A stretch of DNA of 54,127 nucleotides from UBA9619 sp964630665 (GCA_964630665.1 CAZVVN010000015.1:1-54127), one strand, 5' to 3'; shown: positions 8,481-16,672, counted from the first letter of the stretch. Program-made: numbers and translations. The notes: generated from the letters alone by a model not told the origin.

Positions 8481-9377
8481 ATGGAAAGAATCATCCTCTA
8501 TGAGAATATGCGGGCACTTCCATATGTGCCGTTTTACCTGGCGCAAGCCCAGGGCGCGTTCACAGGCGAAGGGTTGGATCTTGACCTTAAGCTTTCTCCA
8601 TCAACAGTAGAGACGGCCCGGGGATTACTTGAAGGCCGGGCAGACATCGCCTGGGGTGGCCCCATGCGGGTGATGATGCATCACGACGAAGACCCTGAAT
8701 GTCCGTTGGTCTGTTTCTGTCAAGTCGTCGCTCGGGATCCTTTCCTTCTGGTAGGGCGGGAGCCGAATTCGACTTTTCGTTTCAGTGATCTGAAGGAGCT
8801 TCGAGTCGGAATTGCGGGCGAAGTCCCAACGCCCTGGATGACCTTTCAGGAAGACCTGCGCCGCGCAGGCCTGGACCCCTCGTCGATCGACCGTGGTCAG
8901 AGGCTGTCGATGCCAGAGAACGTCAACGCGCTTCGTGAGGGGAAAGTCGACGTGGTCCAGCTTCTCGACCCCTATGCTGATGACCTGACCTCAACCGGGG
9001 ACGGTCATCTGTGGCACCGTTTTTCGATTCGCGGTGAGATCGCGTACACCACGTTCTACACGACCCGACAGTTCGTTGAATCGCATTGGGAAACCTGTCA
9101 GGCACTGACGCGGGCGATGACACAAACACAAAAGTGGTTGAAGGAGAACCCCGCAGCAGAAGCCGCAAAGATTGTCTCGCGTTATTTCCCGGATCTTGAT
9201 CTTAGATGTCTGGAGCGTATTATCGAGTCGTACCAGGCTGCTGGGCTGTGGTCCGAGTCGCCTGAAGTGCCGGTTTCTGCGTTTGGGCGCCTTAAAACAT
9301 CGTTACTTTCCGGCGGACTGATCAGTTACGATGTGCCCTACCAGCAGGCGATTGCGAAAGGTTTTGCGGATGTATAG
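8481..9377 (+). CDS. NMT1/THI5-like (SsuA/ThiY-type) solute-binding-like protein without signal peptide
   Basis: This 298-residue protein has the NMT1/THI5 fold. It opens with a first strand and a PFYLAQAQGAFTGEGLDLDL segment, followed by the EGRADIAWGGP lobe, DPFLLVGR, a DLKELRVGIAGE segment and the hinge. Family members are periplasmic binding proteins for pyrimidine precursors, sulfonates or similar ligands; yeast THI5 is an enzyme. There is no signal peptide and no ABC partner nearby. The THI5 enzyme residues are not kept: arginine (R63) stands near the PLP lysine position, although H67 is present, and the CCCFC iron motif is absent. The start has GGTGAGG upstream. Function unknown; a cytoplasmic binding or sensing role is inferred. 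Confidence 0.75.
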   Translation: MERIILYENMRALPYVPFYLAQAQGAFTGEGLDLDLKLSPSTVETARGLLEGRADIAWGGPMRVMMHHDEDPECPLVCFCQVVARDPFLLVGREPNSTFRFSDLKELRVGIAGEVPTPWMTFQEDLRRAGLDPSSIDRGQRLSMPENVNALREGKVDVVQLLDPYADDLTSTGDGHLWHRFSIRGEIAYTTFYTTRQFVESHWETCQALTRAMTQTQKWLKENPAAEAAKIVSRYFPDLDLRCLERIIESYQAAGLWSESPEVPVSAFGRLKTSLLSGGLISYDVPYQQAIAKGFADV

Positions 9378-9407
9378 ACAGGGAATCCTACGACATAGAT
9401 TGATATT

Positions 9408-10430
9408 ATGGAATTAACATTTCCTTCCCCACCAGAGATCCCGGTTATTGACCTCAGCGGCTTCTTCTCAGGTGACGCTGCGGCCAAGCAGCAAACTGCT
9501 GACAGAATCAGACAGATCTGTGAGGCCACCGGGTTTCTTGTCGTCAGCGGGCACGGGATTCCCCAGCGTGTTTTTGACGATGCATTCCGGCTCAGCCGCA
9601 GGTTCTTTGGCCTGCAACAGAGCAAAAAGGACCAATGGCACCCGAAGGGTGCGGCCCGGCAGCGTGGATACCATGCTTTGGCGACCCGTGGTTTGGCGTA
9701 CACCCTGGACCAGCAGGCGCCGCCGGATCTGCGGGAGACTCTGTTTCTCGGCCCAGTCGATGATCATCGCGCGTTCTTTGCCGCTTATCCAGAGTCAGAG
9801 ACCGCCTACGCGCCCAACATCTACCCGGATGAACCCGCTGAACTTACAGGTGCACTGATCGCCGTGTACCGGGCTTATGAGTATCTGGCAGGTGAACTTT
9901 TCAGGGTCTTCGCCGTTGCCCTGGATCTTCCCGAAGAGTTCTTTGCTGGTAAATTCGACCGTCATTTCAGCATTCTCAGTAGCCACTACTACCCACCACT
10001 GGTTGATGAGCCTGCGGTGGGCCAGTTGCGGACGGGTGCGCACACAGACTTTGGGGCTTTTACGATCCTGGCGATCGCCGACGCCCCAGGGGGACTGGAA
10101 GTACGACTGCCAGACAATCGATGGTCAGCTGTGAAGCCACCACCTGGGTCCCTGGTAATTAACCTTGGGGACATGATGGCCCGCTGGACGAATGATCGCT
10201 GGGCTTCCACCCTACATCGGGTCGTCAATCCACCCCAGATCCGCGCTATGGGCAGCGAGCGTCAGTCGATCGGTTTCTTCGCCCACCCCAATTTCGATGC
10301 CGAGATCGCCTGCATCCCGTCATGTATGGATTCGGGGACAGCGCCGATTTATCCAGCTATTACGGCCGGTGAGCACATCGGACTGAAAATCTCAAAAAGC
10401 CATCGCAGTGTCAGCTCTGGCCGTGCTTGA
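9408..10430 (+). CDS. Fe(II)/2-oxoglutarate-dependent oxygenase, isopenicillin N synthase-like family
   Basis: This 340-residue protein has the DIOX_N plus 2OG-FeII_Oxy architecture. The N-terminal half includes IPVIDLSGFF and GFLVVSGHGIP. The jelly-roll core has H212 and D214 (GAHTDFGAFTIL) and H270 (STLHRVVNP) as iron ligands. R285 in SERQSIGFF is expected to bind the 2-oxoglutarate carboxylate. The family includes plant and bacterial hydroxylases, desaturases and ethylene-forming enzymes, so substrate cannot be named. It follows the THI5-like gene by 30 bp and is probably co-transcribed. A second, unrelated non-heme oxygenase follows at 10534. Confidence 0.85.
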   Translation: MELTFPSPPEIPVIDLSGFFSGDAAAKQQTADRIRQICEATGFLVVSGHGIPQRVFDDAFRLSRRFFGLQQSKKDQWHPKGAARQRGYHALATRGLAYTLDQQAPPDLRETLFLGPVDDHRAFFAAYPESETAYAPNIYPDEPAELTGALIAVYRAYEYLAGELFRVFAVALDLPEEFFAGKFDRHFSILSSHYYPPLVDEPAVGQLRTGAHTDFGAFTILAIADAPGGLEVRLPDNRWSAVKPPPGSLVINLGDMMARWTNDRWASTLHRVVNPPQIRAMGSERQSIGFFAHPNFDAEIACIPSCMDSGTAPIYPAITAGEHIGLKISKSHRSVSSGRA

Positions 10431-10533
10431 TATCGATCGGTGGAGTATGATTAAGGTGGCAGGTACGCAGTCCTTTCAAGGATTTTGCTGGCGGCCTTAT
10501 TAATGCTTATTTTCTGACGAGCCAATACAGACT

Positions 10534-11571
10534 ATGCAATCATTTCTGGATTCGACTGATCTTCTCGACAACGGTGCTGCACTTTCCGAGCGACTGAAAC
10601 GCGACGGCTATCTTTTCGTGCGCGGCCTGTTACCGCGTTCAAGCATTCTCGAGACCCGTCGCCGACTTCTGGACAAGGCTGCGCAAGGCGGGTGGCTCGA
10701 CCCGGCCAGCCCGGTCGAACGGGGTGTCGCCAATCCCTCTGCGGCGTGCAAAGACCCCGAAGAGGCCTACATGCGGGTCTTCCGCGGCCTGTGGGCCGAT
10801 GAGACGCTGCACCGGCTTCGAACCCACCCGGATGTGATGGGGTTTTTCGACCGGATCTTCGACGAGCCAGCCTTCGTTCACCCCATGTTCGTCCAGCGGA
10901 ATATTTTCCCCAAAAGTGAGCATTTTGATTTCACCAGCGGTATCCACCAGGACAAAGTCCATATAGGGGGTGCCACAAATCACGCCATGTGGGTGCCGCT
11001 TGGTGACTGCCCGAGAGAGAAAGGATCACTGGCCATTGCCGCAGGCTCCCATCGAACGGGGGTCCTAGACACCAAGGTCGGCTCCGGTGCCGGGGGCATG
11101 GATATCTGTGTCCCCATCCCGGGTACCTGGGTCACCGGATCGTTGGAGGCCGGTGATGCCCTCATTTTTACCGACACCACGGTGCACCGGGCACTGTCGA
11201 ATCGGACTAATGAGATTCGTATGTCATTTGATGCGCGCTATCAACCGGCCACACAGCAGGTCGCGGAAACCAACATGAGGACTTACTCCGGATGTGGCAC
11301 CTGGGAGGATGTGTATGCCGGATGGGAGTCAGAGGATCAGCAGTATTACTGGCGGGATTTTGCTGTAAAGGTCGTGCCGCTGGATACCAGTTACCATGAG
11401 CGACGTGACCAAATGGCCTTCGAGATGGCCGAACGCGGTGATCTGGCTGCCAGGGATGCTTTATTGCGGATCGTTCAGCGCGACGCTGACCCGGAGAAGC
11501 GAATCAGGGCCGAACAGCTTCTCACGCAACTAGACCCTGAGCTGGAGTTTGTGCAACCTGCGCATGCTTAG
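10534..11571 (+). CDS. Phytanoyl-CoA dioxygenase (PhyH)-like Fe(II)/2OG oxygenase
   Basis: This 345-residue PhyH-family oxygenase has the facial triad H138 and D140 (GIHQDKVHIGG) and H218 (TDTTVHRALSNRT). R229 (EIRMSFDARYQ) is the predicted 2-oxoglutarate binder. PhyH relatives hydroxylate or halogenate CoA esters, ectoine, small amines and natural-product precursors. The C-terminal 80 residues are helical and charged and lie beyond the core, ending in a Glu/Arg-rich segment. It is the last gene of the 3503-11571 co-directional run and converges on larA. A short inverted repeat (CTGAGC at 11578-11583 and GCTCAG at 11601-11606) lies just downstream but has no T-tract. Confidence 0.8.
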   Translation: MQSFLDSTDLLDNGAALSERLKRDGYLFVRGLLPRSSILETRRRLLDKAAQGGWLDPASPVERGVANPSAACKDPEEAYMRVFRGLWADETLHRLRTHPDVMGFFDRIFDEPAFVHPMFVQRNIFPKSEHFDFTSGIHQDKVHIGGATNHAMWVPLGDCPREKGSLAIAAGSHRTGVLDTKVGSGAGGMDICVPIPGTWVTGSLEAGDALIFTDTTVHRALSNRTNEIRMSFDARYQPATQQVAETNMRTYSGCGTWEDVYAGWESEDQQYYWRDFAVKVVPLDTSYHERRDQMAFEMAERGDLAARDALLRIVQRDADPEKRIRAEQLLTQLDPELEFVQPAHA

Positions 11572-11647
11572 ATTCCTCTGAGCCGCCTGGCGTTACGGAA
11601 GCTCAGGCCTAGTTCAGCGTCGTCGAAATTCACGATCAGGTGCCGAT

Positions 11648-12955
11648 TCAGGCGGCAGCGCTCCGTAACTCACGGGCCTGATAGAAGGGAACGAGATAGG
11701 GTCCTTCGGGGATCACGGCGATGGATCGATCAGCTGATGTTGCCAAACTGTGGGCGATGGCCTCTTCTACAGAGGTTGCAATGTTGACCCCTGTCAGTGA
11801 CACCTCTTTCTTGGAAAGACCGGAGGTGACCAGGTGAATGTTGCCGATGGCCATCGGTTTTAGCTGCATCTGGGTCTGCCACTCGTCGATACTGGCGTGG
11901 GATTTCTTGAGGATGTTTTCGAGAAACTCAGCCGGCCCAAACTCTACCAGGCGTCTTTGGGCATCTGCAAACTCCCTGGAGCCGATCCCTTCGGAACATT
12001 CCGAGGCGATGATCAGGTTTCCACCGGGTTGCAAGATCTCCATGGCCCCGACCATACCTTTGACTGTCTGGTAGTAGGTTTTGTCGAGCGGGTATCCGGC
12101 AGCGCTGGTGACCACCGTGCCAAAGCGCTTGTTTACGGGCACCTCACAGTAAGTTCGCGCATAGTCGACTGCTGCCGTGTGGCTCGAGAGGATCTCGCCG
12201 AAATTGACAAAAGAGAGCCGGCGTTGCTCGTCGATGACGGTATTCAGCGCCAGCGCACCGCCCAGCATTCTGATGATCTCGAGCTGTTCTTCGTGCAGCG
12301 GGTTGTTCTGAAAAACACAGTTGGCAGCATTCGGATCGGCCATGAAGCGTGCGCTGTGAAAGGTCGTGATCGTTTCGGCGTGGGCAATGCCCGGAGCGAT
12401 CACCTTGCGGCCACCCGAGTAGCCGGCCATGAAGTGTGGCTCAACGAGGCCGGTGGCGATCTTGAGGTCCGACTCGACGATTCGTCGGTCCAGGCGGACA
12501 ACCGTACCGCGGGTCGCAGTGACACCGAGCAAGACGTGATCTTCATCGTTGAGGGCAAAGTGATTTTGCACCTGTACGGTTTTCAGTACCCAGGGATCGC
12601 CCACCAGTTCGGCCAGTTCATCTCCCTCGTTGGGACGGTGTAGTCCCGTCGCGACCAGTACAGTAATCCGGTCTGCAGGGATACCACCGGCCATGAGTAT
12701 CTCGATCATCGGTCGCAGGAAAAGACCGTTGGGTACCGGGCGGGTGATGTCACAGATCACGATACAGGCGCTGGCCGCGTTTTTTGCAAGCTCGGCAAGC
12801 GGTGCCGTGCCGACCGGGCTGCCCAGTGCTCTGATCACGGCATCGGTTGGCTGGTCGAGCAGCGGCATAGGTGGCTTGCGGATGACCGTGACATCGGCAT
12901 TATCCGGCAGAGTGACCTCAAGGCCGTCCCGGCCATAGTTCAAAGTGACGTTCAC
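11648..12955 (-). CDS. larA: LarA-family nickel-pincer-nucleotide-dependent racemase/epimerase
   Basis: This 435-residue protein matches the lactate racemase (LarA) family in length and active site. The visible residues are R72 (DITRP), H106 (GLHRP), H174 (EPHF), K184 (YSGGRK) and H200 (TFHSAR). In Lactiplantibacillus plantarum LarA, K184 anchors the NPN cofactor, H200 coordinates nickel, and H108 and H174 are the acid/base pair; the numbering here is nearly identical. LarA homologues racemise or epimerise many 2-hydroxy acids, so lactate is only one option. The start is GTG at 12955 with GGAAAAGG upstream. The cofactor genes larB, larE and larC lie close by on the same strand, with an opposite-strand aldo/keto reductase between larA and larB. 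Confidence 0.88.
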   Translation of the reverse strand: MNVTLNYGRDGLEVTLPDNADVTVIRKPPMPLLDQPTDAVIRALGSPVGTAPLAELAKNAASACIVICDITRPVPNGLFLRPMIEILMAGGIPADRITVLVATGLHRPNEGDELAELVGDPWVLKTVQVQNHFALNDEDHVLLGVTATRGTVVRLDRRIVESDLKIATGLVEPHFMAGYSGGRKVIAPGIAHAETITTFHSARFMADPNAANCVFQNNPLHEEQLEIIRMLGGALALNTVIDEQRRLSFVNFGEILSSHTAAVDYARTYCEVPVNKRFGTVVTSAAGYPLDKTYYQTVKGMVGAMEILQPGGNLIIASECSEGIGSREFADAQRRLVEFGPAEFLENILKKSHASIDEWQTQMQLKPMAIGNIHLVTSGLSKKEVSLTGVNIATSVEEAIAHSLATSADRSIAVIPEGPYLVPFYQARELRSAAA

Positions 12956-12987
12956 TGTGTTGGCCTTTTCCGTCGGGGCGTTAGGTT

Positions 12988-13017
12988 TCGGTCAGGTACC
13001 AGGTGCCTCATTATAAT
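12988..13017 (+). promoter_or_regulatory. Possible promoter for the aldo/keto reductase gene
   Basis: A perfect -10 hexamer TATAAT lies at 13012-13017 in the 112 bp between the divergent larA start and the aldo/keto reductase start at 13068. The region at the -35 distance (around 12988-12993) matches the consensus poorly. A transcription start near 13024 would leave a short leader of about 45 bases. This is a sequence-pattern call only. Confidence 0.35.
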
Positions 13018-13067
13018 CAACCAAGTATTCAACAATTTTGTATTTCTTAGACAGGGGAATCTTTGCT

Positions 13068-13943
13068 GTGATCAGAGTTATCGAAAAGCGTCCCTTTGGT
13101 CGTACTGGACACATGAGCAGCGCGACCCTTTTTGGCGCTGCTGCACTTAAGAACGTCGATCAATCCACTGCCGACAAGACACTCGACATCCTCCTTGAAT
13201 ACGGCGTGAACCACATTGATGTGGCACCGCGTTACGGGGTCGCCGAAGAGCGGATCGGCCCCTGGATGAGTGGACACCGTAAAGACTTCTTTCTGGCGAC
13301 GAAAACCGAACAACGCACCGGCCGTGCTGCCAGAGACCAGCTGGCCGTCTCGCTGGACCGCCTGAAGACCGACTGTGTCGATCTGATTCAGATGCACGCG
13401 CTGTATCACCCGGACGAGTGGGATACGGCATTTGGTGAAGAAGGTGTTCTGCGAGCCCTGGTCGACGCCCGCGATGAGGGCCTGGTCAGGCACATCGGCG
13501 TTACGGGTCATGGCTGGACGATCGCAGCCATGCACAAGCGATCTCTTGCGGCATTTGATTTCGACTCAGTGCTGCTGCCCTACAACCGTGTCTTCTATGC
13601 CAACCCGCGCTATGCCGAAGAGTTCGACGACATCATGAAGCTTGCTGAAAAGCGAAACTTTGCCGTACAGACGATCAAATCGATCGCGCGCGGTCCATGG
13701 GCCACCAAGCCAGCGACCTATAATACCTGGTACGAGCCATTGTCAGAACAATCGGAGATCGACAAGGCCGTACATTGGTGCCTGTCACGCCCGGGAATTT
13801 TCATCAACACCGTCGGTGACGTCATTCTTCTACCGAAAGTGCTGGATGCGGCTGCACGCTATGAGGCCAAGCCAGACGATCAGATCATGGCGCGGTTTGA
13901 ACAGGACGCGAAGCTGACTTCTTTGTTCGGACTTGGTACCTGA
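13068..13943 (+). CDS. Aldo/keto reductase inserted between larA and larB
   Basis: This protein of about 291 residues is an NAD(P)H-dependent oxidoreductase with the AKR barrel. It opens with EKRPFGRTGHMSSATLFGAA. The catalytic tetrad is recognisable: D and Y in HIDVAPRYGVAEERIG, K in LATKTEQRTGR, and H in DLIQMHALYH. I chose the GTG at 13068, which has AGGGGA about 9 bases upstream, over an in-frame TTG at 13038. It runs opposite to the lar genes and its stop is only 3 bp from the larB stop. Because it sits inside the lar cluster, it may oxidise or reduce one stereoisomer of the 2-hydroxy acid handled by LarA. That is inference from position. Confidence 0.8.
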   Translation: MIRVIEKRPFGRTGHMSSATLFGAAALKNVDQSTADKTLDILLEYGVNHIDVAPRYGVAEERIGPWMSGHRKDFFLATKTEQRTGRAARDQLAVSLDRLKTDCVDLIQMHALYHPDEWDTAFGEEGVLRALVDARDEGLVRHIGVTGHGWTIAAMHKRSLAAFDFDSVLLPYNRVFYANPRYAEEFDDIMKLAEKRNFAVQTIKSIARGPWATKPATYNTWYEPLSEQSEIDKAVHWCLSRPGIFINTVGDVILLPKVLDAAARYEAKPDDQIMARFEQDAKLTSLFGLGT

Positions 13944-13946
13944 TAG

Positions 13947-14615
13947 TCAGGAGGGGTTCCAATTGCGGAGTGCGCGGAGCGCCGCACAGGCCGCACCATA
14001 ACCATTGTCAATGTTGACAACTGTGATGCCCGGTGCGCAGCTGGCAAGCAGTGTATTGAGCGCTGTCAGGCCACCGGCGGCCACACCGTAACCAACCGAG
14101 GTCGGTACGGCGATGATCAAGCCGGGTACCAGGCCGCCCAGCACGCTCGGAAGTGCTGCATCCATTCCGGCTGCCGCAATCAGGACCGGATAGCGGGCTA
14201 GCTCTTCGACTCGGTCCATGAGCCGCCACAAACCGGCGATACCGACGTCATATACCTCTTTGCATGCTACCCCGTTGAATTCCAGCGTCCGGACCGCCTC
14301 GCGGGCAACTGGCACATCGGAGGTTCCCGCAGTGACGACTGCAACCTGTGGTGTCTTATCCATCACCGGAGTGGCGTCGCCGAGCCAGCCGGTTCGAGAC
14401 ACTGCCTCATAGTCGATCTGCTTGGGGTAGCGGTCGGCCAGGGCAGCGAATTTCTCCTCGCTGAGGCGAGTCAACAGGAGCCGGCGTTTGGCTGTTTGAG
14501 CATCCTTGATAATACGGTCAAGGTTCTCGATGCGCTTGTCGGCACAAAGCACAGCCTCGTCGATTCCGATTCTGTGCGAGCGACTCTCGTCAGGGACGTG
14601 GTCTCGATCAGCCAT
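13947..14615 (-). CDS. larB: LarB, nicotinic acid adenine dinucleotide carboxylase/hydrolase for NPN synthesis
   Basis: LarB carboxylates the pyridinium ring of NaAD at C5 and cleaves the phosphoanhydride bond, giving the NPN precursor P2CMN. This 222-residue protein has the PurE-like C-terminal domain typical of LarB: VAVVTAGTSDVPVAREA, AAGMDAALPSVLGGL, VPTSVGYG and VVNIDNGYGA. A cysteine just before the last motif (ASCAPG) matches the cysteine reported to be needed for catalysis. The N-terminal helical region is shorter than in typical LarB (about 246 residues), but the segment RIGIDEAVLCADKR retains the usual lead-in. The gene follows larE with a 9 bp gap. Confidence 0.88.
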   Translation of the reverse strand: MADRDHVPDESRSHRIGIDEAVLCADKRIENLDRIIKDAQTAKRRLLLTRLSEEKFAALADRYPKQIDYEAVSRTGWLGDATPVMDKTPQVAVVTAGTSDVPVAREAVRTLEFNGVACKEVYDVGIAGLWRLMDRVEELARYPVLIAAAGMDAALPSVLGGLVPGLIIAVPTSVGYGVAAGGLTALNTLLASCAPGITVVNIDNGYGAACAALRALRNWNPS

Positions 14616-14624
14616 GATCTACCG

Positions 14625-15431
14625 TTAGTTCTCGGTCAGAAACGCGCTGCCCATGCGATAGGGTGCGAACTCGATGGGTGCGCCCGGGTGGGTCGATTCG
14701 AACCTGCGGGCGATCGAACGGCTGAGGGTTTCGCGCTGTGCACTGTCAAGCGACTCGAGACTCTTGCGGTCCAGTTCAATGACGATGCCGGACTGGCGCA
14801 ACCGGCAGCGGACAGTATCGGGTGTCAGGTTTTCCCGCACAAGATTCTCGACTGCGTTGATGCTCAGTAACTGTGCAGGGTCAATGCGGATTCCGGTCTC
14901 CACCCGGCTCGAAAGACACGGTGCTGCCGGAAGTTCGGCGATGTCTTGAAGCTCCAGATGACGCGCAATAGCCCGTACTTCCTGTTTACAGATAGCGGCC
15001 TCAATGTACGGATGCCGGACACCATGCTGCGCAGCAGCCTTCAGCCCCGGCCGGTAATCGTCCAGATCGTCGGTATTGGCCCCGGAGAGCAGGGTCGCCT
15101 CAGTGCGACTGGCCATGCTGCCATAAAGGTTTGTCTTGCAGTAGAAACAGCGGTTGACCGGGTTCGCTCTGTAATGCCCATCAGAGAACTCACCGGCATC
15201 GAGTATCCTGAGCGCCCATCCCTCCCGTGTCGCATAGGCCCGGACGCGGTCGGTGGCGTTCGAAGGAACTGCGGGCGAGACGGCGTGGAAGATCTCTACC
15301 TTGTCCGGCGCTTGGCGATGTGCCACGACAGCGAGCGTCATGCTGTCGACCCCGCCACTGACGGCCACCGCCGAACGGCCGACAGAGGTGATCGTCTGCT
15401 CAAGGTTCTGGATGATGTTGCCGATGTTCAA
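14625..15431 (-). CDS. larE: LarE, ATP-dependent sulfur transferase for NPN synthesis, three-cysteine type
   Basis: LarE adenylates the carboxylates of the NPN precursor and inserts sulfur. The 268-residue protein has the PP-loop SGGVDS (residues 25-30) and the family motif APCLSSRV with C172, equivalent to the sacrificial Cys176 of L. plantarum LarE. It also has C95 and C98 in NRCFYCK, as in LarE proteins that bind a [4Fe-4S] cluster and transfer sulfur catalytically instead of losing their own cysteine. So this copy is predicted to be the cluster-dependent type. The start is TTG at 15431, overlapping the larC stop by 4 bp (TTGA), which argues for translational coupling. Confidence 0.9.
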   Translation of the reverse strand: MNIGNIIQNLEQTITSVGRSAVAVSGGVDSMTLAVVAHRQAPDKVEIFHAVSPAVPSNATDRVRAYATREGWALRILDAGEFSDGHYRANPVNRCFYCKTNLYGSMASRTEATLLSGANTDDLDDYRPGLKAAAQHGVRHPYIEAAICKQEVRAIARHLELQDIAELPAAPCLSSRVETGIRIDPAQLLSINAVENLVRENLTPDTVRCRLRQSGIVIELDRKSLESLDSAQRETLSRSIARRFESTHPGAPIEFAPYRMGSAFLTEN

Positions 15432-16672
15432 TGTTCAGACTTCGCCTCGGCTTGTCGCCGGAGTTGTTCGCGTTGTTTATGGTTGCCAACATTGGCCAGG
15501 TCGTCAATCTCTGCCTTGGCTGTGGAGAGGCCGTCGGGGCGGGTGGCGTGTTTGAGTCGAACCTTATGCTCATCGATCAGACTGGTTTCAGTCGATCGCT
15601 CAAGTACAGCGCGGTGTACCAGTTGCCATCGAACCCCCAGTGTCGTGGTCTCGGCGAAACAGCTCGAGAGAACGTCATTGATGCGGTTAGGCTTGGCAAT
15701 AATCTGTACGCGAATCATCAGGCGGTTCTTTTTTCCCGCTACCGTGGACTGCACAATGTCCATGACGCCTTCGGTTAAGCGCAGGCGGTCGAGACCCACC
15801 GCCAGGTCTTCAGGCGTTTGGTCGTCAGTTTCGAATTCGATCAACGCGATCTGTTCCTGTTTATAGAGGGTGTCGCCGCCGGTGTAAAACACAGCGCGCA
15901 GTATATTACTGATACCCGGAAACACCCGGTTGCCGAAACCGACGCCGTTATCCTTGAGAGTTCGGGGCACAACCGAGGCTGTGAAGGTCGGGTCCAGATG
16001 CTTCAGAATTGCGGCACCGGTGGGTGTAATGCGCTCACCTTCCAGCCCGTCATCGACAAGCGGCATGTTTTCAAGCAGCAGCGTGGTTGCCGGTGTGGGC
16101 ACCGGTAGCCGACCGTGGGCAGTGTTGACCAGACCACGGCCCATGGGCAGGTTCGAAGCGGAGCAGCTTCTGATATTGAGGCGATCGATCAGCCAGCCTG
16201 CCATGACGATATCGGCGATCGAATCCCACGCGCCGACCTCATGAAAAGTGACTTCGTCAACAGCTGTGCCATGTATCTTGGCCTCGGCCTCGGCCAGCCG
16301 CAGGAAGATATCCAGGGCGTGCCCCCGCGCACCATCGGGTAGGTTCGCGTCTTCGAGCAGCTGCCTGATGTCCCTCCAGCTGCGGTGGGTGTGGGCGTGT
16401 GGCACCTGCCCAGCCACTGCATCGTCATCATGCGTGTGCGCCCGGGTATCATCAGAGACGGGTTTTACGCTGATCCTTGATCCGGTCAGGGTACCGTCGT
16501 CGTGGTTATGGCGCTGCACGCGAACCAGGGAATCAAGACCAGCTTGGTTCAGGGCGTGCAGTAATTCCTCTTCCAGTTCACGCTCGGCATCCAGCAAAGC
16601 CGCGACAAACATGTCCCCGGCCACGCCGCCGACAGCATCAAGGTGAAGATGTATTGGTGATCGATCAGGCAT
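15428..16672 (-). CDS. larC: LarC, nickel insertion cyclometallase, full-length single frame
   Basis: LarC is the CTP-dependent cyclometallase that inserts nickel to complete NPN. The 414-residue protein starts with LHLDAVGGVAGDMFVAALLDA-type sequence, the family signature. It then has a His/Asp-rich metal-binding stretch around residues 90-115 (THDDD, HAHTHR), a FHEVGAWDSIADIVMAG motif, and a conserved C-terminal half (GVGFGNRVFPGISN, FAETTTLGVR). In lactobacilli LarC is made from larC1 and larC2 by programmed frameshifting; here both halves are in one continuous frame. The ATG at 16672 is the first gene of larC-larE-larB. A 410 bp region upstream separates it from the divergent aminotransferase. 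Confidence 0.9.
   Translation of the reverse strand: MPDRSPIHLHLDAVGGVAGDMFVAALLDAERELEEELLHALNQAGLDSLVRVQRHNHDDGTLTGSRISVKPVSDDTRAHTHDDDAVAGQVPHAHTHRSWRDIRQLLEDANLPDGARGHALDIFLRLAEAEAKIHGTAVDEVTFHEVGAWDSIADIVMAGWLIDRLNIRSCSASNLPMGRGLVNTAHGRLPVPTPATTLLLENMPLVDDGLEGERITPTGAAILKHLDPTFTASVVPRTLKDNGVGFGNRVFPGISNILRAVFYTGGDTLYKQEQIALIEFETDDQTPEDLAVGLDRLRLTEGVMDIVQSTVAGKKNRLMIRVQIIAKPNRINDVLSSCFAETTTLGVRWQLVHRAVLERSTETSLIDEHKVRLKHATRPDGLSTAKAEIDDLANVGNHKQREQLRRQAEAKSEH

Noticed and set aside
8481..9377. THI5-type pyrimidine (HMP-P) synthase
   Set aside because: H67 is present, but the PLP lysine position appears to be arginine and the CCCFC iron motif is absent, so only the fold is supported.
11578..11606. 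Inverted repeat as terminator between the PhyH-like gene and larA
   Set aside because: Only 6 bp per arm with a 17-base loop and no T-tract.
14946..15866. 306-residue + strand open frame across larE and larC
   Set aside because: It overlaps two well-supported lar genes and its translation shows no domain.
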